From Microvelia longipes (taxonomy: Eukaryota > Arthropoda > Insecta > Hemiptera > Veliidae), in contig JACMZG010001914.1 in assembly GCA_018340805.1 (NCBI GenBank), positions 16,455,774 to 16,519,773 on the forward strand: a DNA stretch of 64,000 nt, read 5' to 3'. The notes beneath the pieces are model-generated. The model searched no databases. It was not told where the DNA came from and saw nothing but the letters and a program-made list of their open reading frames with translations. Position 1 is the first letter of the stretch. Each line of letters begins with the position of its first letter. Of this stretch, positions 12,861 through 24,299 are shown in pieces. A program made the translations under genes and the position numbers.

Positions 12861-13610
12861 AATGATTATCTCAATGATAAGAGCCTCCTTTATGACACAA
12901 AAGAAACACAGAAAAATCACATCTGGTGCAGCGCAGGGATCTGTCCTTAGCCCAGACCTGTGGGACAATGTATACGATGAACTTCACAGAATTGAAGGAT
13001 ATCAGTTTACAGACGATATAGCAGCAATCATTATAGCCCGGAACGTGAAATTGGCCCAAATTCAAGCCTTTCCTTAGCCTTGAACAAAACTGAAGTCATA
13101 TTCCTGACTAAAAAATGAATCCCCACTATAGTTCCAGTTCAATTTGGTCACTAGCAATCCAAACGTTAAGTATCATGGAGTTACCATAGACGTGAAGATG
13201 AAATTCCAAGGTCATCTAAAAATAGCTGCAGAAAAAGCTTCACTGCTAGTGCAAGAGCTTGGAAGGCTAATGTCTAACGTCTAACATTGGAGATACGAAA
13301 ACCAGCAAGAGAAGATTGCTAATGTTATCAAGTAAATTTATTCTTCTGTAAGAAGCAAAAATCTGGGCGGATGATCTTGGCAAAAAATGCTACCAAAAAA
13401 TTGTAGTCTGAGTTCAAAGTAAGTCAGTCTTAAGGGTAGCATCCGTACACTGAACCAAGTGACATTCTCATTAAGCTGTTAGCTATAAGAGAGTGTAACA
13501 GCCTTAGAATAATACTATGTATAGATGGAGCACTACTAATAACACGAAAGGCGGTTCACTGGTGCACTTAAGTAATGCTGCCATCCTAACAATATAAAAT
13601 TTTCTAAAAG
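12861..13610 (+). pseudogene. decayed R1-type LINE reverse transcriptase fragment
   Basis: The translation contains the non-LTR reverse transcriptase signature ITSGAAQGSVLSPDLWDNVY, followed 15 residues later by YQFTDDIA. That is the catalytic F/YxDD box, with threonine where R1-type elements usually have alanine. After stops and frame changes comes the downstream segment VKYHGVTIDVKMKFQGHLKI and EKASLLVQELGRLMSNV, the usual region after the active site. The GAAQGSVLGPxLWN context is typical of the R1/Loa group of arthropod LINEs (established knowledge). There are many stops and frameshifts, so it is dead. Both element ends are lost. It sits antisense inside the gene 1 intron. Confidence 0.8.
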
Positions 13611-13723
13611 AAAGTTGGCAATACTTCCGGTTGCTGAATTATTATGTTTTATTATTATTTTTTTTTTTAATAAATATCCTTTATTTAATTAATATACTTA
13701 ATTATAATTAATTAATATAATTC

Positions 13724-13910
13724 TTAATTAATAATTAAAAACGGTTTCTTATTCAAAGTTGTTATTGAGTCAGGTAAGTTATTAAATAACTTTAGTCCAA
13801 AGTATGTCATATTATGTTTGGCAGTCTTAGACTGTCTGTGCTTTCGTATAAGTGTTTTATTCCTCAGGCTAGTTGGATACTTGTGGATGCTGTGAAAACT
13901 ATAGCATAAT
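13724..13910 (-). pseudogene. LINE 3' coding fragment
   Basis: A minus-strand frame contains RNKTLIRKHRQSKTAKHN followed by FGLKLFNNLPDSIT. The motif ...G.KLxNxLPxSI near the C-terminus of the polyprotein is characteristic of many non-LTR retrotransposon ORF2 proteins. The upstream residues of the same frame come from the adjacent MITE. The element is truncated at the 5' side. An AT-rich 3' tract lies at 13640-13723. Confidence 0.5.
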
Positions 13911-14056
13911 ACACGGTTAAAATCAGTTGACAGCGTGGGAACATAATGGGAGGGAGCCAATGAGGTTACTTCTAGATGTAGATCATGCCCACAATTTCAT
14001 ATTAGGCTAACCTCATTAGTTCCTCAACACTATTTTATCTCCTGCCGAGTCCTCAC
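13911..14056. mobile_element. short MITE N, copy 1
   Basis: About 146 bp related to 19728-19890. Shared blocks include GGTTAAAATCAGTTGACAGC, GGGAGCCAATGA and GTTCCTCAACACTATTTT. The two ends are inverted (CATAATACACGG and CCGTATTATG). No coding capacity. Confidence 0.6.
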
Positions 14057-14724
14057 CGTATTATGATTTAAACATAAATATAATAGTACAATGTACATTT
14101 AAACACATCACACATTATAAAAAATGTTTTTTGTAATATACATTCCATGCTTCTACGGAACAACCCACTCGCTGATGCCGGTCTCTCTGGTGACATCACT
14201 TATTTTATGATAATTGCTATCTTGGCATCATATGTATTATTGTCATTTAAATTAAAATTCGATTTGTGATGGTAATTGAAACGTATATATTAGTAGATGT
14301 AACAATTGTTAAATTGTAAATGCGTTTGTAAATCGTAAATGCGAGAATAGCCTCGAGCTTAAGGTAGTGTTACCATTGTAAGCTCTGGACAATATATAAC
14401 ATCTAAAGGCCATGCAAACCAAATCCAAAAAATGTGGGAAAGTACACATAACACAATTCAAAGAATAGGATTATAGGGTAATAACTTAAAAGGAAAATAA
14501 TGTATTAGGTAAAAAACAAGTTAAATAGGTTTTAGATGAAAAAAGATCAAAGAAATCTTTTTGTTGGAAAGAATACATTTTTTTTAATCTATCTCAACTG
14601 CTTCTTATATTTATTTCTATTCTTCTTCTTAGTTCAATATAGAAATCCTGATTACGTTATCCTACCGTAATATAAATTCCTTTTATCTAACAATGTAATA
14701 ATATATCTAATAAAAAATCGCAAA

Positions 14725-14880
14725 CAAGGGCTTACGGGGTACTCCAGAACTTTTCCTCAACATAATGGATTCGCCCAGTTTGCTGACATTCGCACCAGAT
14801 TTCAGTCGGATACACTAGATCTAGGGAGGTGGGATCTAGATCGATCCCTCCATACGCAAAATGTTTCAGAGGCGATCGGT
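14725..14880 (-). repeat. dispersed repeat S, 3' terminal part, inverted
   Basis: Reverse orientation of the GAGGAAAAGTTCYGGAGTACCCCGT-type end seen at 49200-49240. On the plus strand it reads GGGGTACTCCAGAACTTTTC, then CTCAACATAATGGATTCGCC. Followed by a short inverted repeat around GGATCTAGATCGATCC. Confidence 0.5.
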
Positions 14881-15867
14881 ATTTAAAATATTACCTACTT
14901 GACAAACTATTTTACTTTATTTAACTCAAATATTAATGTTTTTCACTAAATAACTTTTTAAACTACTCTATCTTTATAAAATTTCACATAATTTGTTCTA
15001 TATTATACTTATATAATACTTAAACACATAATATTATCAATAAATAAAAAAAATAATCATAATAATAATAAATAAATAATAGTTGTACAAAATAAAAACA
15101 AGGCACTTCAATCAAATACTTGCACCTTTACTGTGTTTATTTTATATATAGCTCACCAACATTCTATTCCTTCTATTCTATGTAATTTTTTTACTTTATC
15201 ATCCTAGCTCATTATCTTTGAAATATTCATCGGCTTAGTCCTAGGTTAGTTGATAATATATTTGTTTATCTATGTTAAAGGTGCTGATGACAATAGTGTT
15301 TAGCACTTATTAAAATAAATAAATAAATAAACTTTCAAATATTTTTTTTTAGTTTAACTTAGTTATTATGCAAACAAATAGCAATTTAATTAAGTATATT
15401 TTTGTATAGATCTTTCTTATAACCATTACAACCAAATACAGCAAAAGACGCGATGTTCTAGCAAGATCAGTTATGACGTCATTTGACTCGATGGATTAAC
15501 TGAATACGGTGTAAATACCGGATCGAATGAAATGCGTATGGAATACGATCACCAATTAAACATGATGCGTAAGCGTAGTAAAATTCAATTAAATCATATA
15601 TGTTAGGATTGTTCTGGTAAAACCAAAACATTCACGATAACTAAAGATCTTATGAAATAATAATGCATCATATTATTGAACTTATGTAATATCAGTTCAA
15701 TAAATTAAACGCGTTGCCTTGGCAAAACAATAACAGAAATAAAAATAATAATAGCTTGTAAATTTGAAATATTAATAAAAATTGGTGTAATGATAAGTCT
15801 TAAATAACTGCGGTATTTACCTGCGGTATTAACTGCGGTATTTATTTAAATACCTTAGGTATTTAAA

Positions 15868-16045
15868 TTTTTTATATTCGCAAAAATCCCAATCAGTGAT
15901 GCCACCGGAATTATCGGTTTCAGGATTTTTTGAGGCCTTCTAAGTGGTTTTAAAAAGTTGTGTGTGTGTGTGATTTTGTGTGTCTGTCTGTTACCATCGT
16001 ATAAGCTCTCAGTGTATTTACGCTAGAAAGTTGAAACTTTGGGTT
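15868..16045 (+). repeat. dispersed repeat S, 5' part, split by a MITE
   Basis: Collinear with 48570-48740 (ATGCCACCGGAATTATCGGT, TTTTTTGAGGCCTTCTAAGT, GTGTGTGTGATTTTGTGTGT, TGTATTTACGCTAGAAAGTT). The copy is interrupted at the TA preceding the foldback MITE. CTCCAACCTCAACTTTGACA after the MITE may be its continuation. Confidence 0.6.
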
Positions 16046-16485
16046 TATGATAAGGGACCCACCCGCAAAATCAAAACAAATAAATTTCCCTACAATTTTT
16101 GACATACAAAAATTATTTTAAACAAAATAAATAAAAACATTCATTCTAGGGTTAGTAGAAAGGCTTTGGGGCTTTGAGTAGGACATATATAAGGGAGATT
16201 AAGGCAATAATGTGTCAAATAAGTAGTTTTTACTTTAAATGAAGGGTGGGCCCTTATCATACTATCTACAATAGGGTAAGAGTATTATAAGTGACACACC
16301 CTTCATTTAAGGTAAAACCTACTTATTTGATACATTATTGTCTTAATCTCCCTTATATATGCCCTACTCAAAACCCTAAAGCCTTTCTACATACCCGAGA
16401 ATGGATGTAATTTATGTTTAAAATAATGTCTAAAAATGTAGGGAAATTTATTTGTTTTGATTTTGCGGGTGGGTCCCTTATCATA
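16046..16485. mobile_element. foldback MITE with TA ends (Tc1/mariner-like)
   Basis: The element at 16048-16483 (436 bp) is bounded by TA on both sides and consists almost wholly of two inverted arms of about 200 bp. The terminal 20 bp, TGATAAGGGACCCACCCGCA, are identical in both arms; the inner arms are diverged by point changes and small indels. The centre lies near 16255-16285. TA flanks suit Tc1/mariner-type target duplication, but TA alone is weak evidence. No ORF, so non-autonomous. Confidence 0.85.
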
Positions 16486-17123
16486 CTCCAACCTCAACTT
16501 TGACATTGATCAATTACATGATCAATAGAATATAATATTCCGACGAAGGAGTATTAAGTGTTTAGTAAAATAATAATTTAATTAAAAATGAGAAACATAA
16601 AAAGTTTGCTACATTGTTGGATCATTACATCAGGTTGATCTCTAGACAATTTTGAGATCCGTTGTCCACTGTACTCATTTTATGATTATAATGTAGTAAA
16701 ACAAGAACTAATTTGAAACCATACTGACCGGTTTTGTTTTGAGATTTTATTATGTTCCAATTTTTTTCAATAATGAAATGTATAAGTTCACAAATTTCAT
16801 TATTTTACTTAATTACTAAAGTGCGCATGTAGGCATAAGTTCTCCACCCTTAAAACACCCTACATCCCACGTAACCCATATATTTGTCGGTGATATACGA
16901 TGTACAGATTACCTTACTTTTTTATTATTTCTATTGAGTTTAGAGTTAAGATGTGCCTTTAAGATTTGTTCAAGAAAACAAGACAAAGGTAATCCCAAAT
17001 ATTTAACATAGCTTAATCATCGGGATCTGGTGGTTACCGAAGTAAAACTTTTAACATTTGTTTTATTAACTAGAGATTCAAATAGGATACATTTTCCACT
17101 AAAAAGATATTTTTAATTAGTAC

Positions 17124-17285
17124 CTTTTCATTTTCTAAAGCAATTCTTCTTTCAATTTCCTCATACAGTTCTCTTTCTTCTTTATTACTGGACTGAGGTA
17201 ATTCCTGATTCAGTATTTTCTTCAATTCTCCAGCAATCAAAGCTTCATCTATAACATCATTATTTAATACACTCATTGAGGTCAT
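17124..17285 (-). CDS. unrecognised charged Ser/Lys-rich protein, first coding exon
   Basis: First coding exon of gene 1: 54 codons starting MTSMSVLNNDVIDEALIAGE and ending RRIALENEK. It is followed by the splice donor AAAAG/GTACTA. The exon ends in phase 0 and joins the 10749-12308 exon, also phase 0. Predicted strongly helical and charged (KEERELYEEIERRIALENEK), in keeping with a coiled-coil N-terminus. The sequence just upstream of the ATG lacks a pyrimidine-rich acceptor, so this ATG is taken as the start. A second ATG three codons later is an alternative. Confidence 0.7.
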
Positions 17286-17449
17286 TAAATTTCTTTTAGT
17301 GTTTGTGGATTATTGTCATTTATTTATTATGAATTGTCATAATTTTGTCTTAAAGGTTTAAGACAAAAGGTTCGGTTTAAATTGATTTTATTTGTTTAAA
17401 TTTTAGTCAGTCAGAGTTATTATTTTAAAACAAACTTTGCTGAGACTTT

Positions 17450-17660
17450 TGCCTAACGGTTTTACAGTCTTAACACCGGAGATACCTACATTGGTGGAAA
17501 GAACGGTAGGTATCTCCCATGTCTCCCAAATGCCTTCCACTATGGGAGGCATCCCCCATACATTCTAAGATGCCTTCCACAATGGGAGGAATAACGAATT
17601 AATTTATAAATAAACCATCCATCATATAACGCATCTACCATAAGGCGGTTATCACCGGAA
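17450..17660. repeat. hairpin and short direct repeats upstream of gene 1
   Basis: GGAGATACCTAC (17477-17488) is the inverse of GTAGGTATCTCC (17505-17516), giving a 12 bp stem. It is followed by two copies of ATGCCTTCCACWATGGGAGG about 50 bp apart, each of which can also fold. Lies about 190 bp upstream of the gene 1 start codon. It may be a small element or a 5'-flanking structure. Confidence 0.45.
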
Positions 17661-18860
17661 GATAATATTAAAGGGGTCCCGGTGTAACTTTATTGACGGA
17701 ACCTTTATGAACCTTATAGATGCCTTTAAGCTTTTGACTTAACTGGTCTATTTTAATACCCTGTAACCCCCTTTTATTATCTTTCGATGTTAACCGCATT
17801 ATAGTACATGGAGTATATGATAAATTATTAAATGTTAAATTAGTTGAAAAGATAAAATTGTACAAAATGCAGTTAGGAATGTGACAAGAAAAGTCATATG
17901 CTGCATCTAGGAACCGTTCAGTTATTCGACATTCTTTATTATTGATGGTTCGAAATAATTATGTTGTTGCAAAATTCTGTAGAATCAGATGATATAAGAT
18001 AAATGAATCCATCGTAATGTTTCTACTATGGGAGATATCTTCTAACAAGTAGAACATCATAGATTAAAACACGAGATCCTACAAAATTTCATTTGCCTGG
18101 AAGCGGTGTTCCTTTTAATAGCAGCAAAAGCAAACAAATGTTACTCTTTTCTTAAATGTAAGCGCATTTCATTTAAAACACATTGCGTTTCACCTTGCCA
18201 TTTTTGTACTGCGCTCAAATAGATAATTCTAGCCTAAGAGGACTGTAGACTTGATGTGAACCGCTTCTAAAATACATAAATGAAAGTGTAATGTATATAT
18301 GCACCATAATCTCATCGAGATAACAAAACAGTTAAAAACAAGTTTTGTATAGGTAATTCGTTAAAACAAAGACATTTTTGATGTATTCTTGATTTGCTTT
18401 CAATTCATAAAAAAATAATTTGTTCTTTCTTATGGAAAATTAAAAAAAATACAATTAAAGAACCCTATTATATTCTTAACTCAAGCTTTTTTAAATTGTA
18501 TGCTATTGTACCCATTTTAATGTTTTTTATATTTTTTCTTGTAAAGATTGAAACAGAGCAATAAAATATGCAATAAAAATATTCACTCTCGCGTTGAACA
18601 AAATTAAATTTCGCATCATTCTTTTTATGAAATTTATACCTAAGTATTTCTTCAATTTACAGAGAAAAATAAATTTGATGGCTCATACATTTTTTTGTAA
18701 CTACCGTAGCCATTAAAAGCTTATTTTATTTCGAAAAATACCTTTAATATTATTGTTGTTAGTTTTGTTCCAAGTTTATGATTATCTTAAAAAATAATTG
18801 TCTTTTAACATAATGTGATTATCTTGATAAAACGCCAGACGATAGACAATAAAGCAATTT
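17661..18860. other. upstream flank of gene 1, no gene seen
   Basis: AT-rich sequence without recognisable genes or element ends. A 65-codon minus-strand open frame at 17668-17865 has no recognisable content. Confidence 0.4.
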
Positions 18861-18970
18861 TAATCACAGTAAACAAACCAAATGCAGTTGGAGGTTATAA
18901 CCTGACTTTTTATTGAATACCGTGACGTCATTGCAGGAATCGGTATAGGCGACTTCAATATAATATATTG
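18860..18970 (+). mobile_element. MITE M, partial copy
   Basis: Contains GTAAACAAACCAAATGCAGT, GGAGGTTATAACCTGACTTT and CGTGACGTCATTGCAGGAAT, collinear with 39450-39540. Both ends are missing. Confidence 0.65.
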
Positions 18971-19494
18971 GATTATATTTGATTGAATTTTAAGTTAAGA
19001 AACTTTTAAAGTTACTGGTACAGAAATGGAAAAGTTCAATTATATAAATGTGTCCACATTTATTGACACATATATTTATTTACAAGAAATGATTAAAAAG
19101 CTTCTAGCTCTATATTAACAATATATAAAAGCATTATTTGAATTACTAGATTACAATTTTTACTGTCTTACAAGGCTCACATGTGCTATCATTATTCCAT
19201 GTTATTACCCTTGAACTATTACCTTTAACTTCATATTATCGGTGTAATACGTCGTCTTTTATATCATAAATATGAGATAGCACAATAAATTGCTATAAAA
19301 GCAAGGGTTTGACGATCAACTCTAGACTGTAAACGATTTTAAATCCTATGTTTGTAGTTTAAGCGGGAGTTTTATATTTTTAAACAGTATAAAGAATTTT
19401 AAAATTTCATTTAACTTGGCATGGGAAAAATCGATTCGCTATTTTGACATGACACCAAAAAATAATCAACTTTTCATTTTTTGATTAAGGATCA

Positions 19495-19727
19495 AGATGT
19501 TAGAAATTTATAAGGTGATTCAATTCGATGAAACACAAACTCATTTGGAGGTTATAACCTGACTTTTTTATTATTGACCTGTGACGTCATTGCAGGAATC
19601 AGCATTGGCGGTCATCATTTAATTTTTTTTATTTAAGCCTGCAATGAAGTCAATGCCAAACTACAACCTAATATCGGAAAAAATTGATTTCATTAAAAAA
19701 ACTCATTATAAATCCTATCAGTTTATA
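19495..19727 (+). mobile_element. MITE M, near-complete copy
   Basis: Starts GATGTTAGAAATTTATAAGG, then GTGATTCAATTCGATG, and continues collinearly with 39423-39663 (GGTTATAACCTGACTTTTTT, GTGACGTCATTGCAGGAATC, CAACCTAATATCGGAAAAAA, TTGATTTCATTAAAAAAACT). The right end is diverged and runs straight into MITE N. Confidence 0.65.
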
Positions 19728-19892
19728 ATACGACACACGGCTAAAATCAGTAGACAGCGAAATAATGCGAGGGAGCCAATGAAGTCAATCCTAAATGTTA
19801 AGCCACGCCCTCAATTTCAAATCAGGCCAACCTTATTGGTTCCTCAACACTATTTTTCCGCGCTGTTAACTGATTTTGACCGTGTGTGGTAC
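19728..19892. mobile_element. short MITE N, copy 2
   Basis: Inverted ends of about 25 bp: ACACACGGCTAAAATCAGTA at the left and, inverted, ACACACGGTCAAAATCAGTT at the right. Both continue GACAGCG/AACAGCG. The internal 110 bp match 13920-14030. It directly abuts MITE M. The 107-codon frame across both is an artefact. Confidence 0.7.
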
Positions 19893-20539
19893 TATATTAA
19901 GCACAACTTTGGAGGTATTAAGAAACAAATGTTTAATTATGTTTTTGATATTAAAAATATATTATAATATACTAAAAATATTATAAAAACAATACTAGAA
20001 GGAATGATAGAAGAACAAAACAGTATGGAAGGCCTCCATTAAAGTTCATATATAGAATTAAGGATGATGATCACTGCCAGTCACATTATACTTTGAAAAC
20101 TGAAGCCGAGAGCAAAGATGATTGGAGAGCTGCTACATAATAATCTTAGGATCGATGACTCAAGAAGAAGAAGATTAAAAGTAAAAAATTAACTTAAAAA
20201 AATTTAAAAACTTATTATTGAGTTAACTTATTTTACAGAAGTATTTTCCTTTAAGAAATGTATGATAAACCTGATCCATAATTATGATTGTGATTACTAT
20301 ATTATAATCACTTATAAAGCCTTACTCCTATTCTTTCATAAGGAACATTTTGATTAAACATCAACGTCGCTGGCTCTGCATATGATTCTTGTACCAATTA
20401 GACATGTAAAGAGAAACGCCATACTTTACCTTATTGTAAAGTTATATATTTTCGATTACAATTAAAAAGATATTAAGTAAAAATAATAAAAATAAGCACA
20501 GTGATGACGCTAACAAACAAAATGTTAAGTTTGTTACTA

Positions 20540-20890
20540 TTTTTATTTTTTTCTCATTTATACCGTAGGTACACAGGAAACGAATAGTGTCTGTATAAAA
20601 ATCCTTCAACTGAATTATCCTTTTACATTTTTAGAGCCTTCTGGGTGGTTTTCACAATGTTGTCTGTCTGTATGTGTGTCTCTGTTATCAGTAAAGATCA
20701 TATTAGTTTAGCAGCATCAAGCGGGATCATTGCCTGGATGGGTAACTAACGCAGGGAATAAACTAATTTATATAATATATGTAGACGAGCGAAGTGAGTC
20801 CGAAGTAGGGAGGATGAGTACAGTGAATCCCATGAAGAGAGGAAAAATTCAGATGGACCCCGTACCCGATTTTTCTTTATCTTATATCTA
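20540..20890 (+). repeat. dispersed repeat S, internally deleted copy
   Basis: Has the head (TCTCATTTATACCGTAGGTA), the GTCTGTCTGTATGTGTGTCT tract, then jumps to the 5S-rRNA-like block (20696-20757: GCCTGGATGGGTAAC), the tail GACGAGCGAAGTGAGTCCGA and the end CCCCGTACCCGATTTTT. About 280 bp of the middle present at 48740-49010 is missing. Confidence 0.7.
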
Positions 20891-21039
20891 CACAGGTCTA
20901 CAATCTACTTTTCTCATTTGTCCGATGAAAATTGAGTCCGGCTTTAGTTAAACCTAACTCCACAGTTATAAAATATGTCCACACATATTTTAAAAATTGT
21001 AATTTAAAGAAAAACCTCTAAGAAAATTGACAAATAATT

Positions 21040-21092
21040 ACCTGCTTGATACGCCATGCTTGTTTCAATTTCTTCTTTTTGTCCCATTTTGT
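21040..21092 (-). other. possible small first exon
   Basis: The minus strand reads ATG, a 15-codon frame MGQKEEIETSMAYQA, and then a good donor GCAG/GTAATT. It could be the first exon of an otherwise unseen gene or of a gene 1 transcript variant. The stretch is short and no partner exon is recognisable, so this is weak. Confidence 0.15.
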
Positions 21093-21964
21093 TTCTTAAT
21101 TCCTTCTTATCGTTAACTTAAGTACTTAGCTCCAAGTTATACTTTACATGAAGTATTTAATTTTCAACTTTAAAAATCTAACATTACTTAATAATGTTAT
21201 AATTTAATATTAGGTTATGCTGCCACTTTTTAATTATGTTTAAGATATATGTCTATATTACAAATAATATAACTTAAATCATAAATAATACTTCTTTTTA
21301 TTATCAGACTTAAAAGTTACAATTTGTTTAATAGTTATAAATGCATGTAATTATTGATAAATTAATTACTTCTGTTTATTAACTTATTTATTTGTTTATT
21401 CAAATATTATCATTATTCAGTTCGACACATGGTGTTAGTTTAGATAAAGTTCAGTTAATACTAAAGCCGCGTTCTTTGTTCATTTCTATAACACCCATTT
21501 TTATAACTTTTATCAGTGACTAGTACAAGTTAGTACGGAAACTAACCACCTAACCACCCTATTCGGCGTGGTTTCCCTTTAGAGTAACCCTGGCCACAAT
21601 TCTCTCTGATCTTTTTTTGATGATAGCTATCATGATATAAACATATTATTTTATACCGTAAGGTTATGTAACCTTGTGGATGTAACCTCAATTTTTTGCA
21701 TCCATACAATCTTAGATTAGTTTTCTTTATTTTTAGCATTGTTATTAGATTTTTTTTCAGGTCACTCGTTTCCAACGTCTATTTTTTACCAATTGGAATA
21801 ATAAAATACCAATTGGAAAAATGGGAAAAAGAAAAGTGGTTTGACTAGTTTAACCCATTTTTATAGAACAATTTGCATGTATGGAAGTTACTTTTTTTTA
21901 TAATAGCCGTATTAATGTTAAACAAAAAAAAATGTACATTATTTCCCAAATATATTCCTCTCCA

Positions 21965-22115
21965 TACGTCGGACGAATTTCCTTTGGAATGCGTGTTTCC
22001 AGTTTATAAAGCATAAACTGGAAAGATCCAGTTTATGCTTTATAGCTTGAGCAGTTATGAAGTATCGTAACTATTATATTCTTTATTTTTTAAAGGAAAT
22101 GCGCATAATTATCAT
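21965..22115. repeat. repeat F fragment with inverted ends
   Basis: Begins CGGACGAATTTCCTTTGGAA, then TGCGTGTTTCC, and ends AAAGGAAATGCGCATAATTA. It is the same family as 53905-54655. Internally it holds two inverse copies of CCAGTTTATGCTTTATA around a short loop. Confidence 0.55.
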
Positions 22116-22204
22116 GTTGGTTATGCAAAACCAACAGGATGTACATGGTTATACAAAACCAATTAAATGTGGTTAATTTTGATTTAATAATACTTATAAA
22201 ATGA

Positions 22205-22340
22205 AAAAAAAGAATTCTTGATCAGGGACCTTTCAAATAGATTTTGGTAATAGAGGTTCGATTCCCATTATGACGCCTATCCCATAAGCGATTTTTTCCC
22301 AAAGGAAGTTTGCGAAAAAATACTGGAAAATAAAATGTAA
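22205..22340 (-). repeat. dispersed repeat G
   Basis: Inverse of 53005-53125: GAGGTTCGATTCCCATTATG (a tRNA-B-box-like GGTTCGATTCC), GACGCCTATCCCATAAGCGA and TTTTTTCCCAAAGGAAGT. The same arm recurs at 25826-25870 and 60305-60345. The B-box-like motif hints at a tRNA-derived retroposon, but this is unproven. Confidence 0.45.
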
Positions 22341-22420
22341 AAAAACGTTTGGCACACTAAATTTTGTAACCACGCTGGTTCATATGATGCCTCGATCATA
22401 TGATGCCACTGCATCACATG

Positions 22421-22944
22421 ATTCCATTTGATAAAAGAAGCATTCACAGAAAAAAAAGTTTGTTATTGATTTTAAGTTCATGGTATTGTAGTAAGATACC
22501 GTTATGTCGGGGGAAATATTACTTAATTGATGGGTAAACTTATACTTTATCAGATTCCAACTTTGCCTAAGTATCATCAAATCTTTTTTAAGAAGGGGTT
22601 TGAAAAGAAAATTTAATGTCATCATAAATTAAAAGATGATACACCGTCGGTCATATCAAAAGCAATCGATCATATGATGCAGTGGCATCATATGATCGAT
22701 TGCTTTTGATATGACCGACGGTGTATCATCTTTTAATTTATGATGACATTAAATTTTCTTTTCAAACCCCTTCTTAAAAAAGATTTGATGATACTTAGGC
22801 AAAGTTGGAATCTGATAAAGTATAAGTTTACCCATCAATTAAGTAATATTTTCCCCGACATAACGGTATCTTACTACAATACCATGAACTTAAAATCAAT
22901 AACAAACTTTTTTTTCTGTGAATGCTTCTTTTATCAAATGGAAT
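22421..22944. repeat. near-perfect palindrome, two 260 bp arms
   Basis: 22421-22680 and 22685-22944 are inverted copies separated by AGTG. I find one mismatch (near 22515 versus 22850). The centre is GATCATATGATGC, AGTG, GCATCATATGATC. A further inverse copy of the central motif sits just left of the left arm (22394-22420). Each arm encodes the same 60-odd-codon frame with no recognisable content. Either a very young inverted duplication or foldback element, or an assembly or library hairpin artefact. Confidence 0.85.
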
Positions 22945-22989
22945 TTTTAGCTGCTCCAAAATCCAGTCGGTGCATAGTAAAAAATTCTA

Positions 22990-23955
22990 AATGAACTCCT
23001 ATGATCTTCTGGCTATGATTACCAAAGCTGAAAGGAATGTCATGAACCTATCCTTATCCTAACAAATGTTTGTAACCCTGTCCTCAAAACAACCCACATG
23101 CTAACCCAATAGATTATTATACTTATAATTCTAAAAATCTTTAAATCTAATTGTCTTCTTTTGACCAACTGACATATTTGCCTTGTTTTTTGTCTTAGGA
23201 AAAGTCCTAAAACGAATTCTCCGTTGCTAAAGTTTCTTCTTCCTTCTTCCTGAGAGACAATTCCCAAACCTCTTACTTTGTTTCTACTGTATAATCAATT
23301 GAAATAGAAATTATTTATTGAAATATTCCTTGTTCAAATTGACTATAGTTATGTTTAGCAAATTATTTTCTTTGAATTGTCAGAATAATTTTATTTGTTT
23401 GAAAATCTAAGCCTACACACTCTATACATGAAGATACATGATTTAGAAATGAAACGCACTATCAAGGTAAAGGCATACAAATAAAATGGTTCAGTGAACC
23501 CTTTGGTTTGTGTACTTAGTGTTGATTAATCATGTTAACCGTCGTGTTAGAAACAGTGTAAACAGATCCTACTGTGAGGTAGTTAGAAACTGAGCCCGTT
23601 TAAACATTAAATAAAAATAGACTTTTCTGCGATGAATACCGTTTTCCTTAAATTTATTCAATTCACATTTTCTCTTCCATTTGGCATACATTAGCCAATA
23701 CGTACCAACATATTGGCTAAAGATTCTTTCCTCTGTTTTTAACTAACTCGGTTGTTCACGTATTTAAGTCCAGAAAATTTTTGATTATATCAATGTTCGC
23801 TTTCTACAAACACCTTAAAATGTAAACCTTATTCCGAAGTTTCTGGATTACATACCAAATCTTATTAAAGCAATCGCCCTTAAAGTACTGACCACTATAA
23901 TAACAGCTTAGAGAACAGCTTAATTTGATTATTTTCCGACTTTATACAGTTTTTA
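22990..23955. other. intergenic sequence, no gene seen
   Basis: AT-rich. The 75-codon minus frame at 23040-23267 has no recognisable domain. Confidence 0.4.
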
Positions 23956-24297
23956 AATAACGTACACAAGTCATCTAATAAAAATTGAATTAATGCTGAT
24001 AATAAGCCGAAACACAAATGTTAGTCTTATGCATAACTACATGTCGAATCTCAATCTGATCACATCATTGTATCGCGTTTTATGAGTCTTTAAAGTGGGT
24101 TAGTGACGTCATAAAAATTATTTTCACAACTAGACGCATAGACTAAAGTTTCAACTCTCGTACACATACACACACACAACTTTGTGAAAACAACCTAGAA
24201 CACCTGAAACGGATAATTTCGGTGAAATCCGGGTTTGGTTTTTTCGCAAACACAATACTTTTTTTTATTTACCGATAGTACGAATGAGGAAAAGTAA
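23955..24297 (-). repeat. dispersed repeat S, 5' half, inverted
   Basis: From CGTACACAAGTCATCTAATA (also at 37826) to the inverted head GTACGAATGAGGAAAAGTA. It includes the AC-rich tract and GAACACCTGAAACGGATAAT. It ends before the 5S-like block. Confidence 0.65.
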
Positions 24298-24299
24298 AA

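Larger units (their letters stand above)
12309..17123 (-). other. intron of gene 1
   Basis: 4,815 bp between donor GAAAAG/GTACTA and acceptor TTGCAG/TTATTT (minus strand). It carries the R1-type LINE remnant, a LINE 3' fragment with a MITE, pieces of repeat S and the TA-flanked foldback MITE. A further small exon inside the intron cannot be excluded, though the phases already match. Confidence 0.7.

Noticed and set aside
19644..19967. 107-codon plus-strand protein
   Set aside because: Spans two abutting MITEs and flanking DNA, with no coding signal.
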